Shown here in pieces: positions 1-8,928 of a stretch of 46,853 nucleotides of DNA. The stretch covers positions 1 through 46,853 of the forward strand of contig JACRIR010000085.1 in assembly GCA_016215705.1 (NCBI GenBank), written 5' to 3'. Within the stretch, counting starts at the first letter, position 1. Every line of letters begins with the position of its first letter. This DNA comes from Candidatus Poribacteria bacterium. Lineage in GTDB: Bacteria > Abyssobacteria > SURF-5. Position numbers and translations under genes: made by a program. The notes under the pieces are model-generated. The model was not told the origin of the DNA. It searched no databases and was given only the letters and a program-made list of their open reading frames with translations.

Positions 1-336
1 GCAGTCCGTCGAGCCGGTTCTCCATTCGCCGCACCCACAACTGTTGCATGCTCTCACCCTGTAACGGTAAATCCCGCAGGAAACGGTATCTGAATATGAA
101 GCACTCGGGCCGGAGTAGATCGGAGTCCATGTTACTCCCCCATCACTCGAACGCTCCAGTTCGTAGCGCGTCGCCCGGACTGCGCTTGACCAACTCACGG
201 TGTATGTACCATCAGAATCGTTTGTTGGATAACTAATGTTGGCGGGCGCGGGAGGCGCAGTATAATTGCAGTCCGTCGAGCCGGTTCTCCATTCGCCGCA
301 CCCACAACTGTTGCATGCTCTCACCCTGTAACGGTA
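1..336 (-). repeat. 267-bp tandem repeat encoding an FN3-like module
   Basis: The sequence beginning at position 1 recurs at 268, and about the first 70 bases are essentially identical. The period is 267 bp, exactly 89 codons, so the frame is kept. The rest of the unit has diverged at DNA level while the protein pattern (YELERSSDGG, TWTPIYSGP, CGxYRYRVRACNSCGCGEWRTGSTDC in pieces) stays. This points to recent duplication or local gene conversion of one end of the module. More copies may lie beyond the window edge. Confidence 0.85.
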
Positions 337-1470
337 GACGCCGCAGGACACAGTCTCCGGATACGTAAGATTCGGGCCGGAGTAAATCGGAGTCCACGTG
401 ATTCCGCCGTCACTCGAACGCTCTAATTCATAACGAGTCACACCGGTTACTGCCGCCCAACTTATGGTGTAACTTCCGTCGGAGTCGCTGGATGGATAGT
501 TGATGCTAACAGGCACGCCCGGCGGACTGCATGTACTTGCACAATCCTCATTGCTTGGGATAGACTCGCCGCACGCGTTATTGAATGCAGTCACCACGTA
601 ACAGTAATCGGTACCCGCGGCCAGGCCTGTATCATCGTTGCTGACGGTATTTGCTGGTAGTTCTTTTGAAAAGGAACCATCTCGGTAAACTCGGAACCCG
701 TTTTCATCGGACGAATTGTCTGTCCAGTTCAAGCGGATCGTGTCCAACGATATACTTTGGGCATTCAAGCCGCTTGGCGCATTAACGCATGGGGAGAGAG
801 CTGCTACAGCATCCACCTCAGGTTCATTAAGGTCCCAAAACAGGCTTGGATCCCATCCAGTCAGCTTTATGTAGCGATACTGGCCAAGCAACTCGAAGAC
901 TGCCGCAATATCGTCGCTGCACCATCCATTGCCGTTCGCATCTTCCTCAGAATGATGGGGACGCCAACCATCAAGATAGACGTCCGTGAGTAGGGCCTGC
1001 GAACCTGCCGAACCCCATAACTCATTGGAGCCATAAACCTGAACCTCGAGCCCCTCTGCCAGATAGGGACCATGATCCTGACTGAGGAAGACTGCGATGC
1101 GGTTTGTCTCGGCTCCAAGATCCCACCATCCTCCATCAGGAAAGTAGAACTGAACATATAATCCATCCAACGCGTCGCCATTCGTGTTTGCATCTCCGGC
1201 ATTCTCGACCACATTGTCATCCCAACCCACGCCGACTCCCATGTCGCCATAAGAGGTCGCATCTGGCTGAGTTGGCGATAATCCCATGAAGTCACCAAAG
1301 GTCAGATTCGACGTTTCGAGGGAGCCGAACATTATGACAGCTAATGGGTTATAGTTAGGAACACTATCTCCCCAGTCATATGCCGCTGACCCATCGTAAG
1401 CAAGTGGTTGCGACGATAGGTTAAGGAACAAAACCACAAGCACTTCGAGCAGAAGAAGTCTTCTTTTCAT
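1..1470 (-). CDS. secreted fibronectin-III-repeat protein (partial, runs off window start)
   Basis: The reading frame is open for 490 codons and has no stop before the window edge, so the C-terminus is missing. The start is an ATG with GGGAG about 8 nt upstream. Residues 1-24 form a signal peptide ending near QPLA. Residues 25-230 form a domain I do not recognise, with Trp/Gly/Asp-rich segments. Residues 231-313 look like a fibronectin type III domain (LNWTDNSSDENGFRVYRDG). Two 89-residue repeats then follow (about 313-401 and 402-490), each with RYELERSSDGG and a six-Cys pattern around ACNSCGCGEW. The gene lies 58 bp downstream of the cohesin-domain gene on the same strand, so they probably share a transcript. 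An extracellular or cell-surface role is inferred; no enzymatic motif is visible. Confidence 0.8.
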   Translation of the reverse strand, partial: MKRRLLLLEVLVVLFLNLSSQPLAYDGSAAYDWGDSVPNYNPLAVIMFGSLETSNLTFGDFMGLSPTQPDATSYGDMGVGVGWDDNVVENAGDANTNGDALDGLYVQFYFPDGGWWDLGAETNRIAVFLSQDHGPYLAEGLEVQVYGSNELWGSAGSQALLTDVYLDGWRPHHSEEDANGNGWCSDDIAAVFELLGQYRYIKLTGWDPSLFWDLNEPEVDAVAALSPCVNAPSGLNAQSISLDTIRLNWTDNSSDENGFRVYRDGSFSKELPANTVSNDDTGLAAGTDYCYVVTAFNNACGESIPSNEDCASTCSPPGVPVSINYPSSDSDGSYTISWAAVTGVTRYELERSSDGGITWTPIYSGPNLTYPETVSCGVYRYRVRACNSCGCGEWRTGSTDCNYTAPPAPANISYPTNDSDGTYTVSWSSAVRATRYELERSSDGGVTWTPIYSGPSASYSDTVSCGIYRYRVRACNSCGCGEWRTGSTDC

Positions 1471-1528
1471 GAGTCAGTCTCCCATTCGGATTGCTTCTCT
1501 CCACCCCTTCTTGAAATCGAAAAATAGG

Positions 1529-2719
1529 TCACCATAATCCCGCCTTCTTCTTCACGGCCGCCAGCAGCAGAAAACCGCCCATGCAGACGACAAGAAAAAC
1601 GGGAATGTTCGTTCCACCTATTGCCCAGGAATTGGCTTCACTTTTCTTCCCTGCCGACCCATTTGGCTCCGACGCCTTAGCCTTTTCCGAACCAGCCGCA
1701 GACGGCGGGACCAACGGAGGCCTATCATCAGCATTGGTTAGGTTGGAGGATGATTTGACAGGTGCTCCGGCCAGACTTTGGCGAGGCGCGTCGGGATTCA
1801 TTGAATTGGTCTTCGCCCTTGAGGAACCTTTGTCGTCGGGACGAAGAGAGCTAATCGGGAGGCCGTGTCCGACAGAATGCGGGTTGGCATTTGCCGTGCG
1901 GGCTGCCGCAGCAAACTCTCCCGGCGCAACGGGTGAAGCAGTCGGACTGGCGGTTTCCACCCTGCGAGTAACTACTCTCGATCCGCCGATCGAGCTTGTT
2001 GACTCGTTTCCAGAAGAAGACGAATCGGTGGAACCAGAGGTTGCCTGCGGGTCAGAAGCGTCGCCGTCCGAACTATTCTCCGCGTTTCCACTGTCTTCAT
2101 GATCCTCCTCGTCGTCTTCATCGTCCTCATCCTGACCTTGGGAGGAGCCGATTACCAGAACGCTGCCGTCTCGCCTGGAACACGCAATGCTCTCGCCATT
2201 CGGATTGAATAACGCAGCGGCGGTGAGGCGCAAGGAATGCACCCCCGCAGTGGCGTTGCCGTTCGCCACAAAAGAAATCTCGAAAATAGGACCACTGGCT
2301 GACGAAATTCCCGTTGCATTGGCCATCGAAATCTTGAGCGAACCCGCCTGCGGATTACTGACAAGGGAAAAACCGCTTGTTTGTCCGACGGTGCGCGCAT
2401 TGGGTGGCGCAAGCAAGAACGCATTGGGATCAAAACCGATCGAAAAATCGCCGCCCGCAAAATCCTTTGTCGCACTTATCGAGATATCCACGGAGAACGC
2501 ACTGCCCGGCTGTGTGCTCACGCTGGAAACACTGACGATAGCCTGAGCGACAGAATCTTGCGGAAGGAAAGTCGCTGCGATGAAAACGAAAATGCCGATA
2601 AGGAATACGCGAAGGAATCTAATTCTTCCGGATAGGAAATATGGCGCGAAATCCCCGCCCCTCCCCTTTACAAATGGGGGGAAAAAGGACCGTTGTGCCT
2701 TTGACAAACCTCTGCTCAT
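1529..2719 (-). CDS. cohesin-domain surface protein with C-terminal membrane anchor
   Basis: 396 residues. An N-terminal hydrophobic signal segment spans about 34-58 (LRVFLIGIFVFIAATFLP). A cohesin-like beta-sandwich spans about 61-190, with SVSSVSTQPGSAFSVDISIS at its start and a GGDFSIGFDPNAF strand pair. A very acidic run follows (residues about 196-210, almost all D/E), then a long Ser/Thr/Pro-rich linker, and a final hydrophobic segment (about 372-389) followed by KKK. This layout fits a protein held at the envelope by its tail. Cohesin domains bind dockerins in cellulosomes but are also found in non-cellulosomal surface proteins, so the partner is unknown. The ATG start has no clear ribosome site, and residues 11-25 are encoded by a dispersed repeat, so the true start may be further in. 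Confidence 0.75.
   Translation of the reverse strand: MSRGLSKAQRSFFPPFVKGRGGDFAPYFLSGRIRFLRVFLIGIFVFIAATFLPQDSVAQAIVSVSSVSTQPGSAFSVDISISATKDFAGGDFSIGFDPNAFLLAPPNARTVGQTSGFSLVSNPQAGSLKISMANATGISSASGPIFEISFVANGNATAGVHSLRLTAAALFNPNGESIACSRRDGSVLVIGSSQGQDEDDEDDEEDHEDSGNAENSSDGDASDPQATSGSTDSSSSGNESTSSIGGSRVVTRRVETASPTASPVAPGEFAAAARTANANPHSVGHGLPISSLRPDDKGSSRAKTNSMNPDAPRQSLAGAPVKSSSNLTNADDRPPLVPPSAAGSEKAKASEPNGSAGKKSEANSWAIGGTNIPVFLVVCMGGFLLLAAVKKKAGLW
2648..2683. repeat. dispersed palindromic element, family A, in the 5' end of the cohesin gene
   Basis: The C-rich arm, short centre and G-rich arm (CCCCTCCCCTTT, then AAATGGGGGG) match the element found at 13153-13262, 39496-39552 and 44916-44953. 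On the minus strand it is read as FFPPFVKGRGGDF, the same type of peptide as the other coding copies (PPFxKGGxGG). Confidence 0.7.
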
Positions 2720-2765
2720 TTGTTAAGATTAAAACAGCCTTGAGGGGGTTTCCCCCCGGGTCCGG

Positions 2766-2808
2766 AGCCACCAACCCAGGGCCTCGAGAACTCTGGTTGG
2801 TGGCTCTT
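2766..2808 (-). promoter_or_regulatory. long hairpin in the leader of the cohesin gene
   Basis: AGCCACCAACC and GGTTGGTGGCT form a perfect 11-bp inverted repeat around an 18-nt loop. It lies between the predicted promoter at 2872-2900 and the ATG at 2719, so it would form in the roughly 150-nt 5' leader. A second G6/C-rich stem (CCGGGGGGAAACCCCC on the minus strand) follows. I could not match it to a riboswitch class I know. Confidence 0.45.
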
Positions 2809-2871
2809 CTATTGGTGTGTACAGAGCCTTGAAAGATTCGGTTCAGGGTTGAAAAAGACGCGCCAGGGTTT

Positions 2872-2900
2872 CTTTTATCATATCAATTTACTTTTGTCAA
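2872..2900 (-). promoter_or_regulatory. sigma70-type promoter for the cohesin/FN3 genes
   Basis: On the minus strand TTGACA (2895-2900) is followed after 17 bp by TAAAAG (2872-2877). The -35 box is perfect and the -10 box is weak. An imperfect inverted repeat (GTCAAGAAGAAT ... ATTCTTGAC) overlaps its upstream side and could be an operator. Confidence 0.5.
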
Positions 2901-3215
2901 GAAGAATTTTTAGCATTCTTGACTTCTTTTTATTTCCAATAATTTTAGTTATTGAGCGTAATCTACTCGCTCAATTCACTCCCTGATAATCACCGAACAC
3001 CATAACAACCACCTCTTTCTTCAATGAGACTGGCCGACTAGGACAAACACAACACCTTCCAAACCAAGAAGTTACGGCGCATCGCCCTAGATATCCACAG
3101 CCCCAACCGTTATTGCCTGTGAGTATACTGCGGGCGGTACGTTACGCTAGAGGCAGAAACGGATTCCCAAGCCCCGATCAAGTCGATGACAGACTTTTTT
3201 GCGGGAATGATTAGA

Positions 3216-5408
3216 CTACAAGTATGCTCCCGGCATGACATTATCCTGAAGGCGTTTGGCGAGACGGGTGTTGCGGTTTTGGATTTTTGCGTTTCGGACG
3301 GCGAGGGAGAGCGCCTGTTGCGTGCCGACGAGGACGACAAGCTCTTTGCCGCGCGTGACTGCGGTGTAGATGAGATTCCTTTGAAGAAGGATGTAGTGCT
3401 GCATGATGACCGGCACGACGACGGCCCGATACTCGGACCCCTGGGACTTATGAACTGAGATGGCGTAAGCGAGCTCGAGTTCGTCAAGCTCGGAGAACTC
3501 GTATATGACGGTACGCGCGTCGTAATCGACAGCTACCTGTTGGGTGTCACGGTCTATCGAGAAGACAATTCCGAGGTCTCCGTTGAAGACGTCTTTTTCA
3601 TAATTATTTCTTATTTGCATAACTTTGTCGCGCACTCTGAACGTCCTCATGCCATGCTGAATCGGATTGCCCGAGGGGTTGAGCAGTTGCTGCAGCCTCA
3701 TGTTCAGGTCGGAGACGCCGGCAACCCCTTTGTGCATGGGGCTCAAGACCTGAATGTCGAACAGAGGGTCCATGCCGAAAGCATCGGGAATTCGGGCGGT
3801 AACGACCGTCTCGATGGTGGCGGCGACTTCTTCCGGTGTGGCCCGCTCGATGAAATGGAAGTCGCTCTTTTTGGCGGACTCGCCGGAAGCCAGAATCGGC
3901 GTGTCACCATTATTGATCCTGTGAGCATTCGTGACGATAAGGCTTCCTTCGGCTTGCCGGAAAATTTCGGTAAGCTCGACGGCATTCGCGAATCCCGATT
4001 GAAGCATATCTCTGAGGACGTTGCCGGGCCCCACCGACGGCAGTTGGTCGGCGTCGCCGACAAGTATGAGGACAGTTCCGTCCGGTGTGGCCTTTAGCAG
4101 ATGGTATAGCAGCGCGATGTCGAGCATGGAGGTTTCGTCGATGATGAGAACGTCGCACTCGAGCGGGTTATCGCGATCCCTGAGAAAATTCATTTTGCCC
4201 GGGCTGAATTCGAGCAACCGGTGGATGGTGGCAGCGGGTATTCCGGCGACTTCTTCCATGCGCTTGGCGGCCCTACCCGTCGGCGCTGCAAGTTGCACGC
4301 GCTGCCCCTTGGCGCGAAACATTTCGACGAGCGCGCGAATGATAGTGGTCTTACCCGTGCCGGGTCCTCCCGTAATGATGAGAACTTTGCTCTCGAACGC
4401 CTTCCGTATCGCCTGACGCTGGCCGGGATTCAGTTTCAGGTGATGGCGATCCTCGAACCATGCAATTGCCTTGTCAGTATCGATGCGCGGCATGACCTTG
4501 ACGGAATCCCTTATGGTTTTGAGGAGATGCGCCGAGCCTGCCTCGGCAATGTGGAGAGGCGCGAGGTAGACGATCATTTGACCGTTGGCCTCTTCAACCA
4601 CAACTTTCTTCTCGGACACCAGAGTTCCTATCCCCTGCTCGATAAGGGGAATGGGGACTTCCAGCATCTTTTCGCATCGTTCGATGAGGTTACCCATCGG
4701 ACAGAAGACGTGGCCCTCCGCAGCCATCTCGCCCAGAACATGAAGGGCGCAGGCAGCGGCCCGCGCGGGCGAGTCGTGCGGAATACCCATCCTCTGGGCA
4801 ATCGAGTCGGCCTGCTTGAAACCGATTCCGTGGACGTCGTAGACCAGCCGATACGGGTCTTCGCGGACGACACGCGCCGCCATGCCGCCATATTGCTTGA
4901 TGATGCGGGTGGCATAGGCGGGGCTTATGCCATTGGCCTGGAGAAAAATCATCGTCTCGCGGAGGTCTTTGTGTTGTTCCCAACTGGCGATTATTTTTTC
5001 GAGCGTCTTGCGGCCGATGCCACGAACCTGGCGCAGCCGCTTGGGCTGGTCGCTAATCACTTGAAGCGTGTCGGCGCCGAACTTCTTTACGATGCGCTCG
5101 GCCATGACAGGACCTATTCCTTTTATGAGTCCCGATGAGAGATATTTTTCGATTCCCTGGATGGAGGACGGTGGAACAATCTCGCACCGGTCTATGCGGA
5201 ATTGGGGGCCGAACTTGGGATTGTCTTCCCAACAGCCGGAGGCGCGCACGTATTCGCCTTCACGGACTCCGGCCAGACAACCTACAACAGTGACAAGCTG
5301 AGTGTGCTCACCGGAATTCAGGCGGGCTACCGTATAGCTGTTTTCTTCGTTGAAGAAAACGATCCTCTCGACCGTTCCCTCAAGAGTGTTGTTGCCTTCG
5401 GTTTTCAT
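3216..5408 (-). CDS. recD2: RecD2-type ATP-dependent DNA helicase
   Basis: 730 residues from the chosen ATG. The family is a stand-alone superfamily 1B 5'-3' helicase used in DNA repair and not tied to RecBC. The N-terminal OB-like region (NTLEGTVERIVFFNEENSYTVARL) and helix-hairpin-helix repeats (GIGPVMAERIVKKFG, VRGIGRKTLEKI) are typical. The Walker A motif GGPGTGKTT is at about 347-355, Walker B DVLIIDETSMLD at about 419-430, then VGDADQLPSVGPGNVL, and a late VHKSQGSEY motif VI. The frame is open further up to a TTG at 5459, but a good promoter (5431-5459) lies inside that extension. The start is therefore placed at the ATG giving MKTEGNNTLEG, close to family N-termini. It is divergent from the YfhO-type gene. 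Confidence 0.95.
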   Translation of the reverse strand: MKTEGNNTLEGTVERIVFFNEENSYTVARLNSGEHTQLVTVVGCLAGVREGEYVRASGCWEDNPKFGPQFRIDRCEIVPPSSIQGIEKYLSSGLIKGIGPVMAERIVKKFGADTLQVISDQPKRLRQVRGIGRKTLEKIIASWEQHKDLRETMIFLQANGISPAYATRIIKQYGGMAARVVREDPYRLVYDVHGIGFKQADSIAQRMGIPHDSPARAAACALHVLGEMAAEGHVFCPMGNLIERCEKMLEVPIPLIEQGIGTLVSEKKVVVEEANGQMIVYLAPLHIAEAGSAHLLKTIRDSVKVMPRIDTDKAIAWFEDRHHLKLNPGQRQAIRKAFESKVLIITGGPGTGKTTIIRALVEMFRAKGQRVQLAAPTGRAAKRMEEVAGIPAATIHRLLEFSPGKMNFLRDRDNPLECDVLIIDETSMLDIALLYHLLKATPDGTVLILVGDADQLPSVGPGNVLRDMLQSGFANAVELTEIFRQAEGSLIVTNAHRINNGDTPILASGESAKKSDFHFIERATPEEVAATIETVVTARIPDAFGMDPLFDIQVLSPMHKGVAGVSDLNMRLQQLLNPSGNPIQHGMRTFRVRDKVMQIRNNYEKDVFNGDLGIVFSIDRDTQQVAVDYDARTVIYEFSELDELELAYAISVHKSQGSEYRAVVVPVIMQHYILLQRNLIYTAVTRGKELVVLVGTQQALSLAVRNAKIQNRNTRLAKRLQDNVMPGAYL

Positions 5409-5430
5409 CGTCGGACACATTCCGTCGTTC

Positions 5431-5459
5431 ATTATATGACAACAATCGCCGGCATTCAA
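5431..5459 (-). promoter_or_regulatory. promoter of recD2
   Basis: TTGAAT (5454-5459), a 17-bp spacer and a perfect TATAAT (5431-5436) on the minus strand. Transcription would begin near 5424, inside the longer open frame, which rules out starts upstream of the ATGs at 5417 and 5408. Confidence 0.65.
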
Positions 5460-5475
5460 ACTTTGCCGACGGATT

Positions 5476-5505
5476 TTGACTTTGGCGGAAGGTATCGAAT
5501 ATCAT
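5476..5505 (+). promoter_or_regulatory. promoter of the YfhO-type gene
   Basis: TTGACT (5476-5481), an 18-bp spacer and TATCAT (5500-5505). It is back to back with the recD2 promoter, with only about 16 bp between their -35 boxes, so the two could influence each other. Confidence 0.6.
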
Positions 5506-5590
5506 GAGGCACTGCCGGAGGCGAAAGCTGAAAGAGACAAGGAGAAGTGAACCAGAATGCTCAAGTGTCAAAGATCGAGAAGAATAGGCC

Positions 5591-7846
5591 ATGAGCAATT
5601 CGCGTGAGAGATATGAATCATTTTCTTTCGACCGGCGTGACATTTTGGCCGTTAGCGTTCTGGTTGCCACGATCCTTGTCTATTTCTGGCCTCTCGTATG
5701 GACGGACAAATACATATATGGCGGGTTAGACATACGGCGGAGCCTTTACCTTTTTAGAAAAGTCACATATGACACAATGCGGGGCGGGGAGCTGCCCCTC
5801 TGGTTGCCATACCTCTATTGTGGTATGCCTCTGCTTGCTTCATTCCTTGCGACTCCCTTTTATCCCCTAGACCTCGCATTCATGTTTTTACGGATTCCGC
5901 TACCCGCTTCCTTTAACTGGGATTTGTTGATTCATTTGGTCGCGGCCCAGGTTTTCTCGTTCCTATTCTTCAGACGAATGCTTCGATGCCGGACGGCGGC
6001 AGTGTTCTGTTCATTGTGGTTCTGGAACGAATTGTTTCTCGGCTCAATCACAACAGGGGACGGGCTGAATATCAGGGCGATGCTCCTGGCGCCGGTGGTC
6101 TTCTATTTCGTTGAAGCCGGCCTGAGCGAAAGCGGGCGGCCTCGCCATTTCTTGTTCGGCTCGCTCGCCGTTTCCATGCAACTACTCTGCGGCGGCCTGC
6201 AAATCACTCTCTATACTATGGCCGCAGTCACGGCATACGCAGTCTTTGAGTTGACTATTCGCGCATGGCGAAGGGAAGATGCGCCTCGCCTCGCCGGCCG
6301 GTTCATCGCTATGATTGTCTGTGCGTTGGCAATTGCCTCTGTACATTTGATGCCCGCGTGGGAATACAGTCGTTTGAGCGTAAGAGCCACAGGCATTCCA
6401 TGGTTCCGGGCGTGGGGACTCGAGCCGTATCAGCTTATTGATTACGTGATCCCGATGTTCGAGGGTGAGGGCAAGGGGCACGGCTACTTTGGAATGGCGG
6501 CCCTGGTGTTGGCCGGCTATTCCCTGATTTTCTGGAAAGACAGGCGCAAGTATTTCTTCGCGGCATTGGGAATCATCTCGATACTATATGCGATGGGTGG
6601 CAGTACTCGAGTGTCATCGTTTCTCGCCGGACTGCCTCTCGTAAGAGATTTCCGGGGGCCTTTTAGAGGCTCCATTCTCTTCAATTTCTCCGTATTCGTT
6701 CTTGCAGGCGGCCTAATGGCAAACGCACTCACGCAAAGCAATGCCTCCCGGAGCAGGCGCCAAAGAGTCGGCTTTGCCGTGATGAGCATATTGCTGGCAG
6801 GGGGATTCCTCATGGCAATATTTCTTGCACACGGTCATTCCGAAGCATTTGGCGCAAGAGCCGCAATTTCCGGCGGTTTTCTGACGATCTCGGTGATTGC
6901 CGCGTTTCTTCTCATTTTTTCCGACCGCCTCAAGACTGTGGCGGGATTTTCCCTTGTCGCATTGCTCGCATGCGACCTTACGCTCAATTATGGGCTCCGT
7001 TATTCTCCCGCATCGGTGAAGGACATGTTTGCGGAAGACTGGACCGTGCCTCTCTTGAAGAAGGAGTCGGTGGGTCAAAGAGTTGCAGTTTACAATACGG
7101 CGCATTCAAACTATTTCGGGCTTTTTGGGATTGAAGCGGCCAATGGGCATCATCCTTTCCCGCTGGCAAGACATGCGGGTTTCCTTCCGCTTCTCAAGAA
7201 TCCGAAGACAGCTTCTCTTGCGGGCGTCGCAGACAATGTATACTACCAATTGGGCGAGAACAGACTCCCGTATGATCCACCTGTAGGGCTCGCAGAGGAG
7301 ACGGCGAATCAGAGTCTCACGGTCCGTAATGAGAAAAACCCCATTGAATCCGCCCGGGTGATCATCGAGCCGGCGACTATCGCGCCCTCACCGCGAGCGT
7401 TTCTGGCGCAACGATACAGGGTTATTCCGCCGGAAATGATTCTTGGCGCAATGCGGGAACGCGCGTTCGATCCTTCACGGGAGGCGATTCTCGAGAAGAA
7501 TCCGGGGATGACGCCTGCAAGGGAAAAGCGCTCGAAACAAGGGACGGCAACTGTCGCTGCTCGCGGGGCAAACGAAACGGTGGTCGAGACAGCGTGTGAT
7601 GATGGGGCGATTCTGGTTCTCTGTGATTCATACTATCCCGGCTGGCAGGCTGAAATTGACGGTCATAGAACGGAACTCTTGAGAGCGGATTATATTTTTC
7701 GCGCTGTTGTGCTTCCGCCCGGAAAGCACGGAGTTGTTTTCAGGTTCAGGCCTCCGCTCTTCTTTCTTGGCGCTCACGTCTCATGCGCGGGGATAGTCAT
7801 CTGGCTTGTTTGGGCTTTTATCGTGAGTCGAAACAGACTCTTGTGA
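5591..7846 (+). CDS. YfhO-family polytopic membrane protein (GT-C-like)
   Basis: 751 residues. It resembles the YfhO / GT-C superfamily, whose members transfer sugars from lipid carriers at the outer face of the inner membrane. About a dozen hydrophobic helices fill residues 15-470, starting with ILAVSVLVATILVYFWPLVW. The first loop carries WTDKYIYGGLDIRR and the ELPLWLPYLYCGMPLLA region with an early acidic residue, as in GT-C enzymes. A soluble C-terminal region contains the YfhO hallmark around SYYPGWQAEIDGH, followed by a last helix. The ATG start has only a weak AGG upstream. The gene ends 20 bp from the convergent binding-protein gene. Target glycan or teichoic-type polymer is unknown. 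Confidence 0.8.
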   Translation: MSNSRERYESFSFDRRDILAVSVLVATILVYFWPLVWTDKYIYGGLDIRRSLYLFRKVTYDTMRGGELPLWLPYLYCGMPLLASFLATPFYPLDLAFMFLRIPLPASFNWDLLIHLVAAQVFSFLFFRRMLRCRTAAVFCSLWFWNELFLGSITTGDGLNIRAMLLAPVVFYFVEAGLSESGRPRHFLFGSLAVSMQLLCGGLQITLYTMAAVTAYAVFELTIRAWRREDAPRLAGRFIAMIVCALAIASVHLMPAWEYSRLSVRATGIPWFRAWGLEPYQLIDYVIPMFEGEGKGHGYFGMAALVLAGYSLIFWKDRRKYFFAALGIISILYAMGGSTRVSSFLAGLPLVRDFRGPFRGSILFNFSVFVLAGGLMANALTQSNASRSRRQRVGFAVMSILLAGGFLMAIFLAHGHSEAFGARAAISGGFLTISVIAAFLLIFSDRLKTVAGFSLVALLACDLTLNYGLRYSPASVKDMFAEDWTVPLLKKESVGQRVAVYNTAHSNYFGLFGIEAANGHHPFPLARHAGFLPLLKNPKTASLAGVADNVYYQLGENRLPYDPPVGLAEETANQSLTVRNEKNPIESARVIIEPATIAPSPRAFLAQRYRVIPPEMILGAMRERAFDPSREAILEKNPGMTPAREKRSKQGTATVAARGANETVVETACDDGAILVLCDSYYPGWQAEIDGHRTELLRADYIFRAVVLPPGKHGVVFRFRPPLFFLGAHVSCAGIVIWLVWAFIVSRNRLL

Positions 7847-7866
7847 GCGGACAACCTGAAGTAGCG

Positions 7867-8844
7867 TTATTCAAAGACTTGCGCAGCGTCATCGATTATG
7901 CTTTGGGGAATCTTAAGACCTATATTGCCGGCGACTTGCAGGTTGAGCGCCATTTCAACTTTCCGGGGTATCCCCACCGCGATGCCTTCAGGCTTGGCGC
8001 CATTGAGTATCTGGACCGCTATCTCCCCGGCCTGCCTGCCATTGTCGCGATAGTCCGCAGTCAAGGCAACGAGAGCGCCTGCTTTGACGAATCCATTATG
8101 CGGCCCCATGAACGGTATCCCCCTATGGAGAACATATTCAATGACGTATCTTGTCGAGGGCCTCGTAAAGACCTTGCCGTCTGCGACCGACCACAGAGCC
8201 TCTATTTTCTGCTTGTCGAGTCTGCCGAGGGCGTCCGGCACATCGCCTTCGGCTTCGACCGGCTCTGCTATCATCTGGATATTCATCGATTTGGCTATGC
8301 GCTTGGCTTCCTCTATCACAGGAAGAGTTTCATCCGGACTGTAGAGCACCCCAACACGTTTGAGCTTTGGCATTATCTTCAGTAGAACACGAAGCTGACG
8401 CTCGATGGGGACATCCATTGCAGCGCCCGTCACATTTTCACCCGGCCTATCCATATTTGCCACAAATGCGCTCGCGACGGGGTATAACACCATCGAGAAG
8501 ACAATGGGCGTGCTCCGGAAATTCTTCGCCATGACTTCTGTTGCACGCGAGCCGACGGTGAGGATCAGATCGGGCTTTGAAGCGCGTATCTTGCCCACAA
8601 TCTGCTCTCCCCCTTCCGTCTGTCCCTGGAGGTTGTATGTGACGGTCTTGCATTTGATCCGTTTCTGCGAGATGGTGTCGAGAAAACCGCCAATTGCGGT
8701 ATTGTATTCGGGCAAATCCCAGCTTTTCACAATTGCGACGAGACATTCGCGCTCGGTCGCCTCTGCCGTTGCGCGCGAGGCGAGGCACACAGCAAGAGCG
8801 ACAACACAGAAGAGGGTCAGCCTGTCACGACTTCCAAAGCGCAT
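7867..8844 (-). CDS. ABC transporter substrate-binding protein (COG2984/TrpX-like)
   Basis: 325 residues from the chosen ATG. Residues 1-27 form a signal peptide (MRFGSRDRLTLFCVVALAVCLA). The body is a two-lobe periplasmic binding fold with IVGKIRASKPDLILTVGSRATEVM, IVFSMVLYPV, GVLYSPDETLPVIEEAKRIAKSMN and PFMGPHNGFVKAGALVALTADY, all familiar from the COG2984 family. The frame is open 42 codons further upstream, but that extension (MYARRGAIHCARTG) is encoded by the dispersed repeat at 8929-9003 and would bury the signal peptide, so it is rejected. No permease or ATPase gene is adjacent. It sits downstream of a TonB-dependent receptor, an arrangement that suggests capture of a substrate that first crosses the outer membrane. 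Confidence 0.85.
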   Translation of the reverse strand: MRFGSRDRLTLFCVVALAVCLASRATAEATERECLVAIVKSWDLPEYNTAIGGFLDTISQKRIKCKTVTYNLQGQTEGGEQIVGKIRASKPDLILTVGSRATEVMAKNFRSTPIVFSMVLYPVASAFVANMDRPGENVTGAAMDVPIERQLRVLLKIMPKLKRVGVLYSPDETLPVIEEAKRIAKSMNIQMIAEPVEAEGDVPDALGRLDKQKIEALWSVADGKVFTRPSTRYVIEYVLHRGIPFMGPHNGFVKAGALVALTADYRDNGRQAGEIAVQILNGAKPEGIAVGIPRKVEMALNLQVAGNIGLKIPQSIIDDAAQVFE

Positions 8845-8928
8845 ATCCGGATTGTTCACCGTCGATCTCTTGAACTCATGTGGCGATTCTTGCGACATTG
8901 CGCATATGAATCGTGCGAGTGAATTCGC

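Larger units (their letters stand above)
2720..3215. other. 496-bp intergenic region between recD2 and the cohesin gene
   Basis: 2720-2920 holds the leader hairpin and promoter described separately. From about 2930 to 3215 the sequence is AT-rich and then mixed, and I see no convincing gene, RNA or terminator there. Both flanking genes are on the minus strand, so this stretch is the 3' side of recD2. Confidence 0.5.

Noticed and set aside
960-1200. Dockerin-like DANGNGWCSDDIAAVFELL and GDANTNGDALDG in the FN3 protein, tempting beside a cohesin protein
   Set aside because: Only loosely resembles the calcium loop, spacing between the two segments is wrong for a duplicated dockerin, and the segment sits inside another domain.
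867-1298. 143-codon minus-strand frame
   Set aside because: Another frame inside the FN3 protein gene, which has signal peptide, ribosome site and domain pattern.
4221-5138. 305-codon plus-strand frame
   Set aside because: Antisense shadow of recD2.
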